DNA of 64,000 bases from Azadirachta indica (GCA_022749755.1 CM040449.1:9805657-9869656), one strand, 5' to 3'; counted from the stretch's first letter, positions 36,151-50,888 are shown. Numbers and translations are program-made. Notes: generated by a model not told the origin, from the sequence alone.

Positions 36151-37048
36151 GATAATTAGGGTATTTAGAATTCAATTTAATCTGTTAAATTCGATCCAAT
36201 CTAATTTTCTTTTTAATGAATTTGGTGGATCAGTGAATCGAAAATTTGAAATTCGTTCATAGTTAATTAATTGGATTATGGATTCATATTATCAAATCGC
36301 TGAAATTCTTTCCAATTTATAAAAATAATATAATTATAGTTTAAATAAAAATTAGTTTATATATAAAAAAGTTATATCTACAATATTTAAAAACATAAAA
36401 TTTGCCATGTGTCTATGCTGTTGGCTTCAGGTCTCTATGATTTTCCATTTTGTTGATTTATTGTGCTTTTTTTACTATTTTATAATCATGTTTTCTATGA
36501 TTTGTTAGGCCTCTTCGGGCTTCCTTCTCTTTCTTTTTCTTAGAGTCTTTTATGTTTTAATAGAATCAGTCTAAGCTTTTGGTTGGTGTTTATTTAGGGG
36601 AAAAAGAAAAAAAAAACGTGAAGTATATATAGACTTAACTAGATTTTTCCCCTCAACCTTCATTTTTCTCCTTCTCAACTTCATTTTAATTTGTTTTTAA
36701 GATTATCAATACTTTTTACTTACAATATACTTATTTTTTCTTGTTAAAATAAAATACGGTAAAATATTATGTGAAGGCTTATAAATAATAATCATATATT
36801 CTTGTAAAATTACTGTAATTATTTTTACTACTTTTGTTTTTGTAACTTTGAAAAATATAATTTTTTATTAAAAAGAACCCAATTATAATTATTTATGTAT
36901 TAATTTTTTGTTGTTTATTTTAAATGGGTGTATTTGTTTAATTAAAAGTTTAAATAATCACATGTTATTTTCTTGATTATCTTAAAATTTCAATCTGCCA
37001 AACAATGAATCCGATATACATTTAATCAAATTTACCCAATCTGTTTTT
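36151..37048. mobile_element. Truncated hAT-like element, unit 2 copy
   Basis: Equivalent of 10,267-11,165. Confidence 0.5.
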
Positions 37049-37524
37049 CTTCTGTTCTGAAGCTAATTTTTTAGTTCTCTGCATTGTTTTAGTTGCTGGT
37101 ACTTCTCCTTCTTTGATTCACTTGTTTGATTGCTTAATTGGTAGTGTTAACGACCTAAACTTCATGATATTTGCTGAAAATTTAGTCAACATTTTTTGGT
37201 ATCAGAAAGTGAAGATTCAAAGCCAAAAATAAAATGGCTAGCACAAGCTCTTCAAACCCCATGATCCAACAATTTTATGTTATGATTTTTTACGGAGAAA
37301 AAAATTATTGATTTTTGGTGTGTGAAGATAAAAACACTTTATATCTCATTAGATCTTTGGGTTCTAATAAAAACTAAAGTTGTTGAACCTAAATCTACAT
37401 CTACCAAGACAAAAGCAAAGAAATTTAAAGGAGACACGAAAGTTTATTGGCTACTTGTAGAAGACGTAGATATGATAAGTAAAAGAGATCAAGTGATAAT
37501 TCCTTTCTATGTATAGATGATCAA
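37049..37524 (+). mobile_element. Copia LTR end, primer site and gag start, unit 2 copy
   Basis: Equivalent of 11,166-11,640. The gag ATG is at 37,234 and the readable KTLYISLDLWVLI frame lies at 37,322-37,516. Confidence 0.68.
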
Positions 37525-39195
37525 CCTACGTTTCAGGGTGCAATCTAAATATAAAATATGCAGGTAATTAAAGGGTAGGAGAAAATTTTAAATAAAACAA
37601 GCATATTATATCATTGCTATGCTCATTTAATAAAGTTTCATCATATGTATGTACATTTACTTTGAAATTAACTAATTATGTCACTAGCAATAATGACAAG
37701 GGAAAAATTTTAAATAAATATCATGTTTCTGTTACATGTTTGTATTAGAACCGTTCTATATAAAATTTTTTGAGGGACAAATGCTTGGCAAATAGAAAAA
37801 GATATATTTGAAATTGGATTAGAATTTGCAAAGTTGAAAAAAAATAGTTGTATCCTAATGCATATGTTCCATTAATAGAAAATTGGACCTATTGGATAAT
37901 AATAAATGATATAGATAATTAATTGTGACATAACTTATAATATTAACATTATGTCTTCTAAATAAATGTTTGATATGATTTCTCTATTAGGTAAAAGAGC
38001 TTTTCTTTATACTATTAGTTATTTTCTATTATTTTCACTTATTTGGTTGTAATGAAAAATATATATACGAAAGAGTAAAATACAATTTTATTCCTATTAG
38101 GGAGAATATTAATTTTTGACTTTTTAATTAAAACAGTATGAGTTTTAAAAAAAGATACATTATCTTAAATATTTTTAAATATTTTTAGAGGTTTTAATAC
38201 ATCTCTCGAGGTTTTACATTTTTATATTTAAAGAGAAAGCATGAAGGAGACGCACTTATCTTCCCTTACATTGTTAATTGATCATCTTGTTTCGTTAAAA
38301 TAATCATAATACCTTTCATATTTGTCTTTTTTAAGAAGAAAAAATTTGAGAAATTTGATTTAAATTTATATAATATTTAAAAAATTAAAATAATTAGCAA
38401 TTTTTTTCGGGTAATTAAAAAACTTTACTTTATTCCCTCATGCCCTTACCCAAGTAGTGTAAATTTACCTCTAATTGATACTCTCCATAATGAGTGAGGC
38501 AAATTTCTTCCTAACTTAAAAATGTGAGTCGAAATCATTCAAATTGAATTGATTTCATGTAATTGTTTCATACTTTAGGAGTCAATATGATGTTAGAACT
38601 TGTAGAAAATTAAAAGTAATCACAATTTTTTTTTAAAATATGTGATTTGATAATCAAATAGGAAATGTTTAAAAACTTTACTAGTAGAAAATTTAGGGCA
38701 TGTTAGTATATTAACTGGCACTTAACTTTGAAAAAAATATTTGATAAAATATCAATTTTTAATAAAATTCACTAAATTTTTCTATTGTTGAACTTATAAC
38801 CCGGCCTCTTATTGGATCAGTATTTCATTGGGCTATGGCCCAATTACCTCCAAATTGATTTAAAGAAAAAATAAATAATAATAAAACTAAACTTGAGCTA
38901 TTACGGGATCATGGGCTAATATTTTTCCACAAAAGCTAACCTAACAAAGAGATTCTCTTAGTTATTTTATCCAACCCATCAAAAGATCAAGACAAATACA
39001 AGTTCTTAATTATTCTCTAATTAGACTGTCAATAGGAGTAGAATCTTATAAAGTCTAAGGAAACAATAAAGATATAAATAAAAGAAAGAAAAGAAAAAAT
39101 GAGTTTTTTCTCTATATACAAAAAAAATTTTACTAATTGATATAAAGCGACGAAAATATTGAAATTTGATATCAACAACTATCATTTTGTATTCA
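37525..39195. repeat. Repeat Q right part, unit 2
   Basis: Equivalent of 11,641-13,310. AT-rich, no gene. Confidence 0.65.
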
Positions 39196-41575
39196 GTGTT
39201 TTCGTAGATTTCACGATAGTTATAATTTTAAGATTGTAGCACACCATAATTCTAAATAAGTCCTTAACTAGTCAACCTAACTCTATTCTATCGAAAAAAC
39301 TGGTACTAGCTTTATATTTGTAGGATTATTTATATGTTACTTGAATTAATCAGAAAAAAAAAAAAAAACTTTTAACTAATCCATTCTATCCTACTTTGTT
39401 TTATCGTTCAGGTGCTTGTTTATTAGTTATCTAGACATAATTAAAAGGAAAGCTATTTAATTACATATATGTCTATGTGAATAATAATTTATTGTCTTTT
39501 ATTATTGATTTCAATGCCAAATATTATATCTCAAATATCCAATAACCTGTATTTGTTAAAGTCAATTACAATATTAAAAGAACACTTGCTTCGAATGATT
39601 AAAAAAAAGAAATTGTTCTAGAACGTTGAGACTGTGGTAGGTGGCAATAAAGAAATAAAAAAGAAGAATAAAATAAAAAAATATAACTTTTTAAATAAAT
39701 CTCTTCACCATTTTTTATTGAAAATTAGTAAAAGATCAAAGTTTAAAGTAAACGGTAAATTGATAATTGAAAAATTAAATATCAAATTAAAAAAACTCTT
39801 GACAGGAAGAGGACATATGAACCAACCATCTATTATAGTTATCTTATTCACTATTATGATTAATTAATTTAAAATAAACATATACATGATAAGATTTTAT
39901 TTGATAATCTTGTAGACAAAGTGGGGAAAATATTCCTATATTAGACTCTATGTACATATAAATTTAACAAGAATATATAACTAATATAAGGGTTCTCCCT
40001 TAGGGATAGTTAAGATAATTTGAAATATGTATAACACTTTTAAATTATTTCAAATTCGAGTAATAATAAAGGATAAAGATTTGGTGCTTTCTATGCAAAA
40101 TGTCTTCATTTTCAAAAAAAAATTACAATAATAAGGGTAAAGATTTCATATTTCATACGCGAAGTTTCTCAAAAAAAAAAAGGTTTTCTCATCTTGAGGA
40201 GGTTATATTTTAAAAGGAATTGCTAATAGTAGGGTTAAAGTGAAAACATTATGAAATTATGAGATATATTATAATATTTAAAAATAGTGGGCACGTTGAC
40301 TTTAAATCCTATAAATTCCATGAAGTGAAGTGAGCAAGATATTAGACAAATGGGGTAGAGGATGGAAAAAGTTCAAGTATTTACCAAGCTTTCTAAATTT
40401 GTAGAAAATTTTCACTTACATCCTTAAGTGTTTTTAAGGCTTTATTTACACAAAACTATTTTTAGTTTGAATATTTTATTTCATCAGTTCATTTACAATG
40501 TCCTGATTAAAGTCAATTACAATATTAAAAGAAAACTTTCTTTGAATGATAAAAAAAAGTTGTTCTAGAATTTTGAAACTATAACAAGTGGCAACAAAGA
40601 AATTAAAAAGAAGAATAAATCAAGAACATATAACTTTTTCATAATTTTCTTGACTATTTTTTAAAAAATTAATAAAAGAAAACATCAAACTTTAAAGTAA
40701 AAGGTAAATTGATAATTAAAAAATCAAATACCAAATAACAAAAACTCTTGAAAGGAAGGAGTTAGACATATAAACCGTCCATATTATATTTATCTCATTC
40801 ACTATTATAATTAATTAATTTAAAATAAACATATACATGATATTATCCTATTTGATAATCTTATAGAAAATGTGAGAAAAATACTTCTATATTAGACTTT
40901 GTTTACATAGTAATTTAATGAGAATATATAACTAGGATTGCCCTTACTCATGTAGTTAGATAATTTGGAATACTCATGACACTTTTAGGCTATCTCGGAT
41001 TTAATAGTAATAGCAGGTATAAGTTTGATGTTTTATGTGTGGAGTTTTTCATTTTTTAAAAAAAGTTACCTTAGTGAGGTTTTACCTAAAAAAATTACCA
41101 ATAGTGGGTTAAAGTGAAAATATCATGAAATTAAGAGACATTTTAATAATATTTAAAAATAGTGGTCCTTTTGACATTAAATCCTATAAATTCCATAAAG
41201 TGAAGTGAGCAAGATTTTAGACAAATTCGAAGTTGGACAAGATTTGAAGCTCTTTATATTAAAATCCTCATGCGTTATGGGACTATTTTTAATTCTATTC
41301 TTTTTTTTAAATTTATTTTATAAAAAAATGTGCAACAATAAGTTGAAGATTTCACACTAAATCCACTCTAACAATTACATTTGCTTAAACTAAATAAATA
41401 TTGATTTTATTTCAAAAATAAAATTATACCTAAAGGTTCTAACAATTTGTTGTTCTTTCTATCGAGATTTATGCAAAATAAATGAATAAACAAATGACAA
41501 ATAATCTAATCAAATATTACATTATAATTTAAATCTTGTGTTAGTACGAGCTTATTAGTGACCCTTTTAAAGCTC
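39196..41575. repeat. Repeat P1, unit 2
   Basis: Equivalent of 13,311-15,690, again a dimer of the monomer of about 955 bp. No gene. Confidence 0.72.
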
Positions 41576-43085
41576 AGCATTAGAACCATTCTATATAAAA
41601 TTTTTGAAGGACAAATGCTTGGCAAATAGAAGAAGATAAATTTGAAATTTGATTAGAATTTGCAAAGTTGAAAAAAAAATAGTTGTATCCTAATGCATAT
41701 GTTCCATTAATAGAAAATTGGATCCATTGGATAATAATAAATGATATAGATAATTAATTATGATATAACTTTTAATATAGACATTATATCTTCCAAATAG
41801 ATGTTTGATATGGTTTCTCTATTAGGCAAAAGAGCTTTTTTTTAATACTATTAGTTATTTTCTATTATTTTCAGTTATTTGGTTGTAATAAAAAAAATAT
41901 TTATACGAAAAAGTAAAATACAATTTTATTTCTATTACGGAGAATATTAATTTTCGACTTTTTAATTAAAACAGTATGAATTTTTCAAAAAAGATACATT
42001 ATCTTAAAATACTTTTAAATATTTTTAGAGGTTTTAATACATCCCTCCCTTGAGGTTTTACATTTTTATACTTAAAGAGAAAGTATGAAAAAGATGCACT
42101 TATCTTCCTTTACATTGTTAATTAACCATCTTATTTCGTTAAAATGACCACAATACCATTCATATTTGCCTTTTTTAAGAAGAAAAAAATTGAGAAATTT
42201 GATTTAAATTTATATAATATTTAAAAAATTAAAAATATTTAGCAATTTTTTTCGATAATTAAAAACTTTACTTTATTTCCTTGTGCCCTCGCCCAAGTGA
42301 TGTAAATTTACCTCCAATTGATGCTCTCCATAATTAGTGAGGCAGATTTCTTCCTCACTTAAAAATGTGAGTAGAAATCGTTTAAATTGAATTGATTTCG
42401 TGTAATTGTTTGATAATTTATGAGTCAATATGATGTTAGAACTTGTAGAAAATTAAAGGTAATTACAAAATTAAAGACTTAACATGTAGACAATTAAGGT
42501 AATCACAATTTTTTTTTTCAAATATGTGATTTGATAATCAAATAACAAATGTTTAAAAACTTTACTAATAGAAAACTTAGGGCATGTTTAGTATATTAGC
42601 TGGTACTTAACTTTGAAAAAAATGTTTGGTAATATCAATTTTTAATAAGATTCATTAATTTTTTTTTCTATTATTGAACTTATAACTCGGCCTCCTATTG
42701 GACCAGTATTTTATTGGGTTTTGGCCCAATTACCTCCAAATCAATTTAAAAGAGGAATAAAAATAATAATAAAACTATACTCGAGCTATCATGGGATTAT
42801 GAGCTAATATTTTTCCACAAAAGCTAATCTAACAGAGAGATTCTCTTCGTTATTTTATCCAACCCATCAGAAGATCAAGACAAACACAAATTCTTAATTA
42901 TTTTCTAATTAAACTTTCAATAGGAGTAGAATCTCATAAAGTCTAAAGAAACAATAAAGATATATATATATATATAAGAAAGAAAAGAAAAAATCAATTT
43001 TCTCTCTATATACAAACAAATTTTACTAATTGATATAAAGCGACAAAAATATTGAAATTTGATATCAACAATAATCATTTGTATT
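41576..43085. repeat. Repeat Q2, unit 2
   Basis: Equivalent of 15,691-17,204. No gene. Confidence 0.7.
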
Positions 43086-45435
43086 TAGTGTTTCTATATA
43101 TTTCATGATAGTTATAATTTTAAAATTTGTAGCACACCTTAGCTAGTCAACCTAACTCTATTCTATCGAAAAAACTAGTACTAGCTTTATATTTGTAGGA
43201 TTATTTATATGTTAATTGAATTAATCAGGAAAAAAAAAAAACTCTTAACTAATCCATTCTATCCTACTTTGTTTTATCGTTCAGGTGCTTGTTTATTAGT
43301 TATCTAGACATCATTAAAAAGAAAGGTAGTTAATGACATATATATCTATGTGATTAAGAATTTATTGTCTACTATTATTGATTTCAATGCCCGATATTAT
43401 ATCTCAAATATCCAATAACCTGTATTTGTTCAAGTCAATTACAATATTAAAAGAACACTTGCGTCAAATGATTAAAAAAAAAAATTGTTCTAGAACGTTG
43501 AAGATGCGGTAGGTGGCAATAAAGAAATAAAAAAGAAGAATAAAATAAAAAAATATAACTTTTTAAATAATTCTCTTCACTATTTTTTATTAAAAATTAG
43601 TAAAAGATCAAAGTTTAAAGTTAACGATAAATTGATGATTGAAAAATTAAATATCAAATAAAAAAAAAAAAAACTCTTGAAAGGAAGAAGATATATGAAC
43701 CAACAATCTATTATAGTTATCTTATTTGCTATTATGATTAATTAATTTAAAATAAACATATACATGATATGATTTTATTTGATAATCTTCAATGTGGGAA
43801 AAATATTCCAGATATATAAATTTAACGAGAATATATAACTAATATAAGGGTTCTCCCTTAGAGATAGTTAGGATAATTTGAAATATACATGACACTTTTA
43901 AATTATTTCGAATTCGAGTAATAATAAGGGATAAAGATTTGGTGCTTTGTTTGCGAAATGTCTTAATTTTCAAAAAAAATTTAGAATAATAAGGGTAAAG
44001 ATTTCATGTTTCATACGCGAAGTTTCTCCAAAAAAAAAAAGGTTTTCTTGTCTTGATGAGGTTATATTTTAAAAGAAATTGCTAATAGTAGGGTTAAAGT
44101 GAAAATATTATGAAATTATGAGACACATTAATAATATTTAAAAATAGTGTGCACGTTGACTTTAAATCCTATAAATTCCATGTAGCGAAGTGAGCAAGAT
44201 GTTAGACAAATGGGGTGAGGATGGAAAAAAGTTCAAGTATTTACCAAGCTTTCTAAATTTGTAGAAATGTTCACTTACATCCTTAAGTGTTTTTAAGGCT
44301 TTATTTACAAAAACCTGTGTTTAGTTTGAATATTTTATTTCATCACTTCATTTACAATGTCTTGAATAAAATTAGAATATGAAAAGAAAACTTGCTTTGA
44401 ATGATAAAAAAAAAAATTGTTCTAGAATTTTGAAACTGTAACAAGTGGCAATAAAGAAATAAAAAAGAAGAATAAATTAAGAACATATAACTTTTTCATA
44501 ATTTTCTTCACTACTTTTTAAAAAATTAATAAAAGAAAACATCAAACTTTAAAGTAAAAGGTAAATTGATAATTAAAAAATCAAATACCAAATAAGAAAA
44601 ACTCTTGAAAGGAAGGAGTTAGACATATAAACCGTCTATATTATATCTATCTTATTCACTATTATAATTAATTAATTTAAAATAAACACATACATGATAT
44701 TATCCTATTTGATAATCTTATAGAAAATGTGAGAAAAATATTTCTACATTAGACTCTGTTTACATATAAATTTAATGAAAATATACAACTAGCGTTGTCC
44801 TTACTCGTGTAGTTAGATAATTGGAATACTCATGACACTTCTAAGTTATTTCGGATTTAATAGTAATAAGAGGTATAAGTTTGATGTTTTATGTGTGAAG
44901 TTTCTCATTTTTTAAAAAAAGCTACCTTGTCTTGGTGAGGTTTTACCTAAAAAAAATTACCAATAATGGGTTAAAGTGAAAATATCATGAAATTAAGAGA
45001 CATTTTAATAATATTTAAAAATAGTGGTCTCTTTGACATTAAATCCTATAAATTCCATAAAGTGAAGTAAGCAAGATTTTAGACAAATTAGAAGATGGAA
45101 AAGATTTGAAGTTCTTTATATTAAAAAACTCATGCGTCGTGAGACTATCTTTAATTCTATTCTATTTTTTTAATTTATTTTATAAAAAAAATGTGCAACA
45201 ATAAGTTGAAGATTTCATACTAAATACACTCTAACAATTACATTTGCTTAAACTAAATAAATATTGATTTTATTTCAAAAATCAAATTATACCTAAAGAT
45301 TCTAACAATTTGTTGTTCGTTCTATCGAGATTTATGCAAAATAAATGAATAAACAAATAACAAATAATCTAATCAAATATTACATTAGAGTTTAAATCTT
45401 GTGTTAGTAAGCTTATTAGTGACCCTTTTAAACAA
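43086..45435. repeat. Repeat P2, unit 2
   Basis: Equivalent of 17,205-19,550. Homopolymer lengths differ (for example the A run near 43,660-43,673). No gene. Confidence 0.72.
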
Positions 45436-45768
45436 ATATTAAAGGGGAATAGAAACACAAAGGCAGTCATTATCTATACAATTTTTTAAGGGTGTTAAAA
45501 ATTATGTAGAATTTGTGGAAGTCAAATATAGTTTTTTGACAATGTAGTAATCAATTAAAATAAAATTTAATATTTAATAGGTCACCAATGAAACTGGTCA
45601 ATGGTCAATTTTTATTACAGAAAGAGCTGTAACTTCTCAAATTGCTATAATAAATCATTAGAGAAGATGTCTCTCCACCTGATTGTTTGTCCTTCCTTGC
45701 TCATCATTTTTGTTTCGTCTGTCTTCAATTCCTCCTTACAATTCATAGAAGAAAACCTTAGTTGAATC
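45436..45768 (+). promoter_or_regulatory. 5' flank of AAE copy 4
   Basis: TATAATAA at 45,646-45,653, with the conserved CCAAT and paired GGTCAA motifs upstream. Confidence 0.4.
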
Positions 45769-47402
45769 ATGGATCAGTTGAAGCCAAAACTAGTGAACTC
45801 TTTTCCTCTAACCCCACTGGGGTTTCTTGAAAGAGCAGCAACTGTTTATGGGGACTGTCCTTCGGTCGTGCACAACACCACGACCTACACGTGGTCGCAG
45901 ACCTACCGTCGATGTCTCCAGGTGGCATCATCGATTTCATCCATCGGTATTGAGACTGGCCACGTGGTATCTACTGTCGCCCCCAACATTCCGGCTATGT
46001 ATGAACTCCACTTTGCTGTGCCAATGTCGGGCGCGATTTTGAATACTATCAACACACGCCTTGATGCCCACACCATATCTGTACTCCTTCAACACAGTGA
46101 ATCAAAGCTTGTATTTGTTGATTATCTCGTAAGTGCTCTTATCATGGAAGCTCTGCTTTGTTTCCTGCTCATACCAAAACCCCACGTCTCGTCCTCATCA
46201 CTGATCATCATGATGGAGTTAAAACCCTTGATTTTATTGATACTTACGAAAACATGGTGAGAAACGGTGATCCAAAATTTAACTGGGTCCGACCCAACAG
46301 TGAATGGGCTCCCGTGGTTTTGAACTACACATCAGGTACAACATCATCTCGTAAAGGAGTAGTGCAATGCCACAGGGCACTGTTTATTGTAGCTCTTGAT
46401 TCACTGATTGATCGGGCGGTTCCAAAACAGCCGGTTTATTTGTGGACTCTACCAATGTTTCACGTTAATGGATGGGGCTTTCCATGGGCTATGGCGGCTG
46501 TTGGTGCAACCAATATTTGCCTTCGTAAAATTGACGTGTCCACAATCTATTCATTGATTAAAAAACATGGGGTCACACATATGTGCGGTGCTCCTGTTGT
46601 GCTCAATATGTTATCAAATTTTCCACAAGCTGAACCTCTTGATCGTGCTGTGCATATTTTAACTGCCGGTGCTCCACCGCCAGCTCCGGTGCTGCTCAGA
46701 ACGGAGTCACTCGGTTTCATAGTGAGTCACGGAGACGGGTTGACTGAAACAGCCGGTGTCGTTGTATCCTGTGCATGGAAAGCACACTGGAACAAATTAC
46801 CTGCAACTGAGAAAGCAAGACTGAAGGCAAGACAAGGAGTCACAACCATAGGATTTACAGAGGTGGACGTGGTGGATCCGAAGAGAGGATTGACCATAAA
46901 ACGGGATGGATTAACGCGTGGTGAGATCGTAATGCGAGGAGGATGTGTTATGTTAGGTTATCTCAAAGACGAAGAAAGCACATCAAAATGCATGAAGGAT
47001 GGATGGTTTTACAGCGGAGACATAGCTGTAATGCATCCCGATGGTTATATCGAGATCAAAGATCGATCAAAGGATGTGATCATAAGCGGAGGAGAGAACA
47101 TAAGCAGTGCGGAGGTTGAATCCGTACTGTATTCGCATCCATTGATTAATGAAGCAGCTGTAGTGGCTCGACCAGAGCCTCTTTGGCAGGAAACGCCGTG
47201 TGCTTTTGTCTGTTTGAAGAAAGAGTTGACAAAGAAACCAACAGAGAAAGACATAATAGAGTATTGTAGAGGTCGATTGCCGCATTACATGGTGCCGAAG
47301 ACAGTGGTTTTCAAGCAAGAGCTTCCCAAGACAGCAACTGGGAAAGTTCAGAAGTTTGTGCTTAGGGATATAGCCAAATCGATGTTTCATTCACGTATGT
47401 AA
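45769..47402 (+). pseudogene. Acyl-activating enzyme, copy 4, complete length, one frameshift
   Basis: The least damaged AAE. Only the 1-bp deletion common to copies 1-4 (near 46,151-46,158, against gaagctctctctttg in copy 5) interrupts a gene of about 545 codons. The first frame ends at 46,260. A second open frame (46,158-47,402) starting [12 protein letters not shown] has 414 residues: A3 motif YTSGTTSSRKGVV, LWTLPMFHVNGW, HGDGLTET, SGDIAVMHPDGYIEIKDRS, SGGENISSAEVES, the catalytic Lys in TATGKVQKF, and a final SRM (PTS1 variant). Related hop CCL4-type enzymes activate short branched acids such as 2-methylpropanoate. Two core residues differ from the family: Arg for Pro in SS(P)KG and Asp for Tyr in (Y)GLTET. 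It could yield an N-terminally short protein, but activity is doubtful. Confidence 0.88.
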
Positions 47403-48170
47403 GAATTATGATGCAGGTATGAATTCAGGTATATCCTGATACCTGTTTTTGATTGGAGTAGAATTTACGCAAAGAAACATGTTACTTTTTAAATAAATTT
47501 ATAACTAAATAATTTTGCGTTCAGTAAGTTTGTACGCTGTTGCATTGATTAAGTTCAAGGATTGTGATTACGTTGTTATTGGATTGTAACAAAGTTTTAT
47601 AGAAACAGGTGAACATATTTGGATCTTAGACAAAATAAATACATACGGCAAAACATTTGTAGAAGATTAAGTTTAAATCGTACAGTAATTCTATGATAAG
47701 ATCTCTTAGGAAAAACACAATATCCGGTATTATTGTAACTATTGCCCTTTTTTTATGAAGTATAAACACTTGGAAATAGTAATCAGGTTTATAGGAGATC
47801 GTGGATGCCAGGAAACTCGAAATCGGTCAATATTCAGGCTTATAAAGGGCAATAAACTAGCGTGTGTTATGATGCAAGTCTTCCACCGACTTATCCCACG
47901 TCTTCAATTCCCACGTGTCTGTTTTCCAAGAGTCCTGCATCGGCCAATCTTACCGAACCCCTCCATTTCTTGCCTATATATACAAGTGATTCTAAAGAAT
48001 TTGGTGCAATGAACTGAAAATTACAAGGTGTTTCAAAGTTTATAAAAGACTTGCTTTTAGATCCAAATTATTTTACATTTCGAATATATTTTTTTTTCCA
48101 TAAAGCAATGTGTTATACTGTTTATTATAAAGGCTTGATTTTGTTACATGAAGTATTTATTATGTTATAC
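47403..48170. promoter_or_regulatory. AAE copy 4 3' flank with orphan promoter-like segment
   Basis: Around 47,905-47,990 a G-box core CACGTGTC, a CCAAT box (cggccaatctt) and a TATA box (tgccTATATATAcaag) occur in promoter order on the + strand. About 23 bp holding the CCAAT box is absent after copies 1 and 3. No gene follows; the next coding relic is on the opposite strand. A small open frame (47,755-48,012) here has no recognisable product. Confidence 0.4.
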
Positions 48171-48639
48171 TGTTTTATTATATTTTTTTTTATAATCCTA
48201 ATGAGTATACTATGTAGTTGTCATTAATTATATCTTTTTATAATTGTCATTGATTGGATCTTTTATAATAGAAAATAAGTGATGATATATTATATATTTT
48301 TATTTTTTTAGCATATTTATTTAGTATTGATATTATTTTAATTACAATTTTAATATTTATTTTTAAATTATATTGTTATCAATACTTAATTTTTTACAAA
48401 AATTATTTATGATAATCAAATAATTAATAAATTTTTATTAAAAATATACTTATAAAAACTCTACTAATAAAAAATTTACTTTCAAAAACTCCACTTAAAA
48501 AAGGGTACCAAACGCACCTGTAGGATCATTAACGAACAGTTGAATAATTTCTAATCTCCCAAAACTTGTATCCAATTCGGCCCATCAAACTTTTTGAGAC
48601 CACCCAAAAGATAAATAAATCGATAGTAACAATCTTGAA
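48171..48639. other. AT-rich spacer, no gene seen
   Basis: Very AT-rich, low complexity, not shared with the flanks of AAE copies 1 and 3. It may have arrived with the reductase fragment. Confidence 0.6.
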
Positions 48640-49379
<740 letters not shown>

Positions 49380-50888
49380 CTGCACACGAACGCACATACG
49401 ATATTTGCTAGGCATGCTTGTATGAGTATTGGGTCGTAATTATTTAGGATATACCTAAAATGCCCATGTAGTATGAGAGAGGCACGTCAGTATAATTGAC
49501 TTTCCTGAAGCTCTCTGGGTAACATGAACGGTTTGTCTTGAGCTCTGTAGAATTTGTGGTCCATATTCTATGCGTGTATACTGTTAGGTTTGTATCCTCT
49601 GTAGGGGTCCGATCCAAGTACAAATTTAACCCAATTCTAATTCGAGCTTAAAGTATATATTTAATCATTTATGGAAAATTTTGTATTGTTTGATTCTTCT
49701 TTGTCTCAGTGAAATTCTGCTACTCTCGCTCTCAGGATTTTTTGTCTAAAAATTTTAGAGATTTTTCACTTAAATCCTGTGTTATTTTGTGACTATTTTG
49801 ATTTCTATCTGTTTTAATTGAATTTTATAAAAGTTGACTTGGATATGCATTTAAATTTTGACAAATATTTTTATTTTAGCTGAGCATGCAAACGGTAATA
49901 TTAAAGTCAAATTCAAAATCTTAATTTATTGTTATTGATATTTTGTATTAGATTAATTTTGTTCCTAATGAAAAGAATTATGTTCAAGGGAGTAGTGACA
50001 TTTTGTCAATGGAGTAATTATCAAATAAATACCATGTCTCACTTTTGACTTGTTTAATTATCAAAATTAATCTAAAATAATAAACTAGAAAATTAAAAAA
50101 AAAAAATGAAAATAAGCAACCACTGGCATGCAACTAGCCCAGATCCGATTGCCATGAACACTCTAAATTTTAAATAATTAAACTTAATCAATTCATTGTG
50201 TCAAACCTTAAGAATTAATAGATAATATGTTATTTATAATATGTACAGATTAATTGAGTCATAATGAAGTAATTAATTTTCTATTTTTATTGTCAACAAT
50301 TCATATTATTTTTGGACCTTAATTAATAGGAGGGAGGATGATTGATACCCCTGTCATTTGGCTTATTATTCTATCATTTCCTAAACTTTTAAAAATGCTT
50401 CGTCACTTCTCTAAGGTTTTAAAAATATTCCGTCACCCCTTCACCTTCAAAATTTTCTAATTTTACTCTTACAAATAAGAAGTTGAAATCAACCAATTCC
50501 ACCTGTTAGTTCAAATCGATTTTTTTGTTATGAATAAAAGATAGTTCAAAAAATTTTACCTCTTGCAAATCAAACACAAGATCAAGAGAAGAGAGAGACA
50601 AATCCCTAACTATTGGGATTTTTTCAATTTTATTTTGTATATTTACAATCATGAAAATTTTATAACGTAAAACAATTTCATAATCATTAGTAATTTAAAA
50701 TAATTTAAATTAAACGATGATAGTAATAATTTATTATTGTTGTTGTTGGTAACAATAATTTAAAAGTAGTTTTATGATTACATAATTTTTTACAAATATA
50801 CTTATTTTTTTTAAAGATTAACTTAAAAATTATAAAAATAATATTTAAACTTGTAGTGCAAACATATGAACAAAGTTGAAAGCATTTT
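49380..50888. other. AAE-AGT2 spacer homologous to 5880-6960
   Basis: From about 49,510 it follows the spacer found after AAE copies 1 and 3, with clear divergence and one extra block at about 50,430-50,600 that is shared with 60,510-60,670. No gene. Confidence 0.7.

Larger units (their letters stand above)
25886..47133. repeat. Tandem duplication unit 2
   Basis: Second copy of unit 1, matching positions 1-21,250. It contains AAE copy 3, AGT2 copy 2, the nested repeat array and most of AAE copy 4. Differences from unit 1 include real substitutions (for example in the MULE-like MITE and at about 26,900) as well as homopolymer-length changes, so it is not a mere verbatim copy. Confidence 0.93.
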
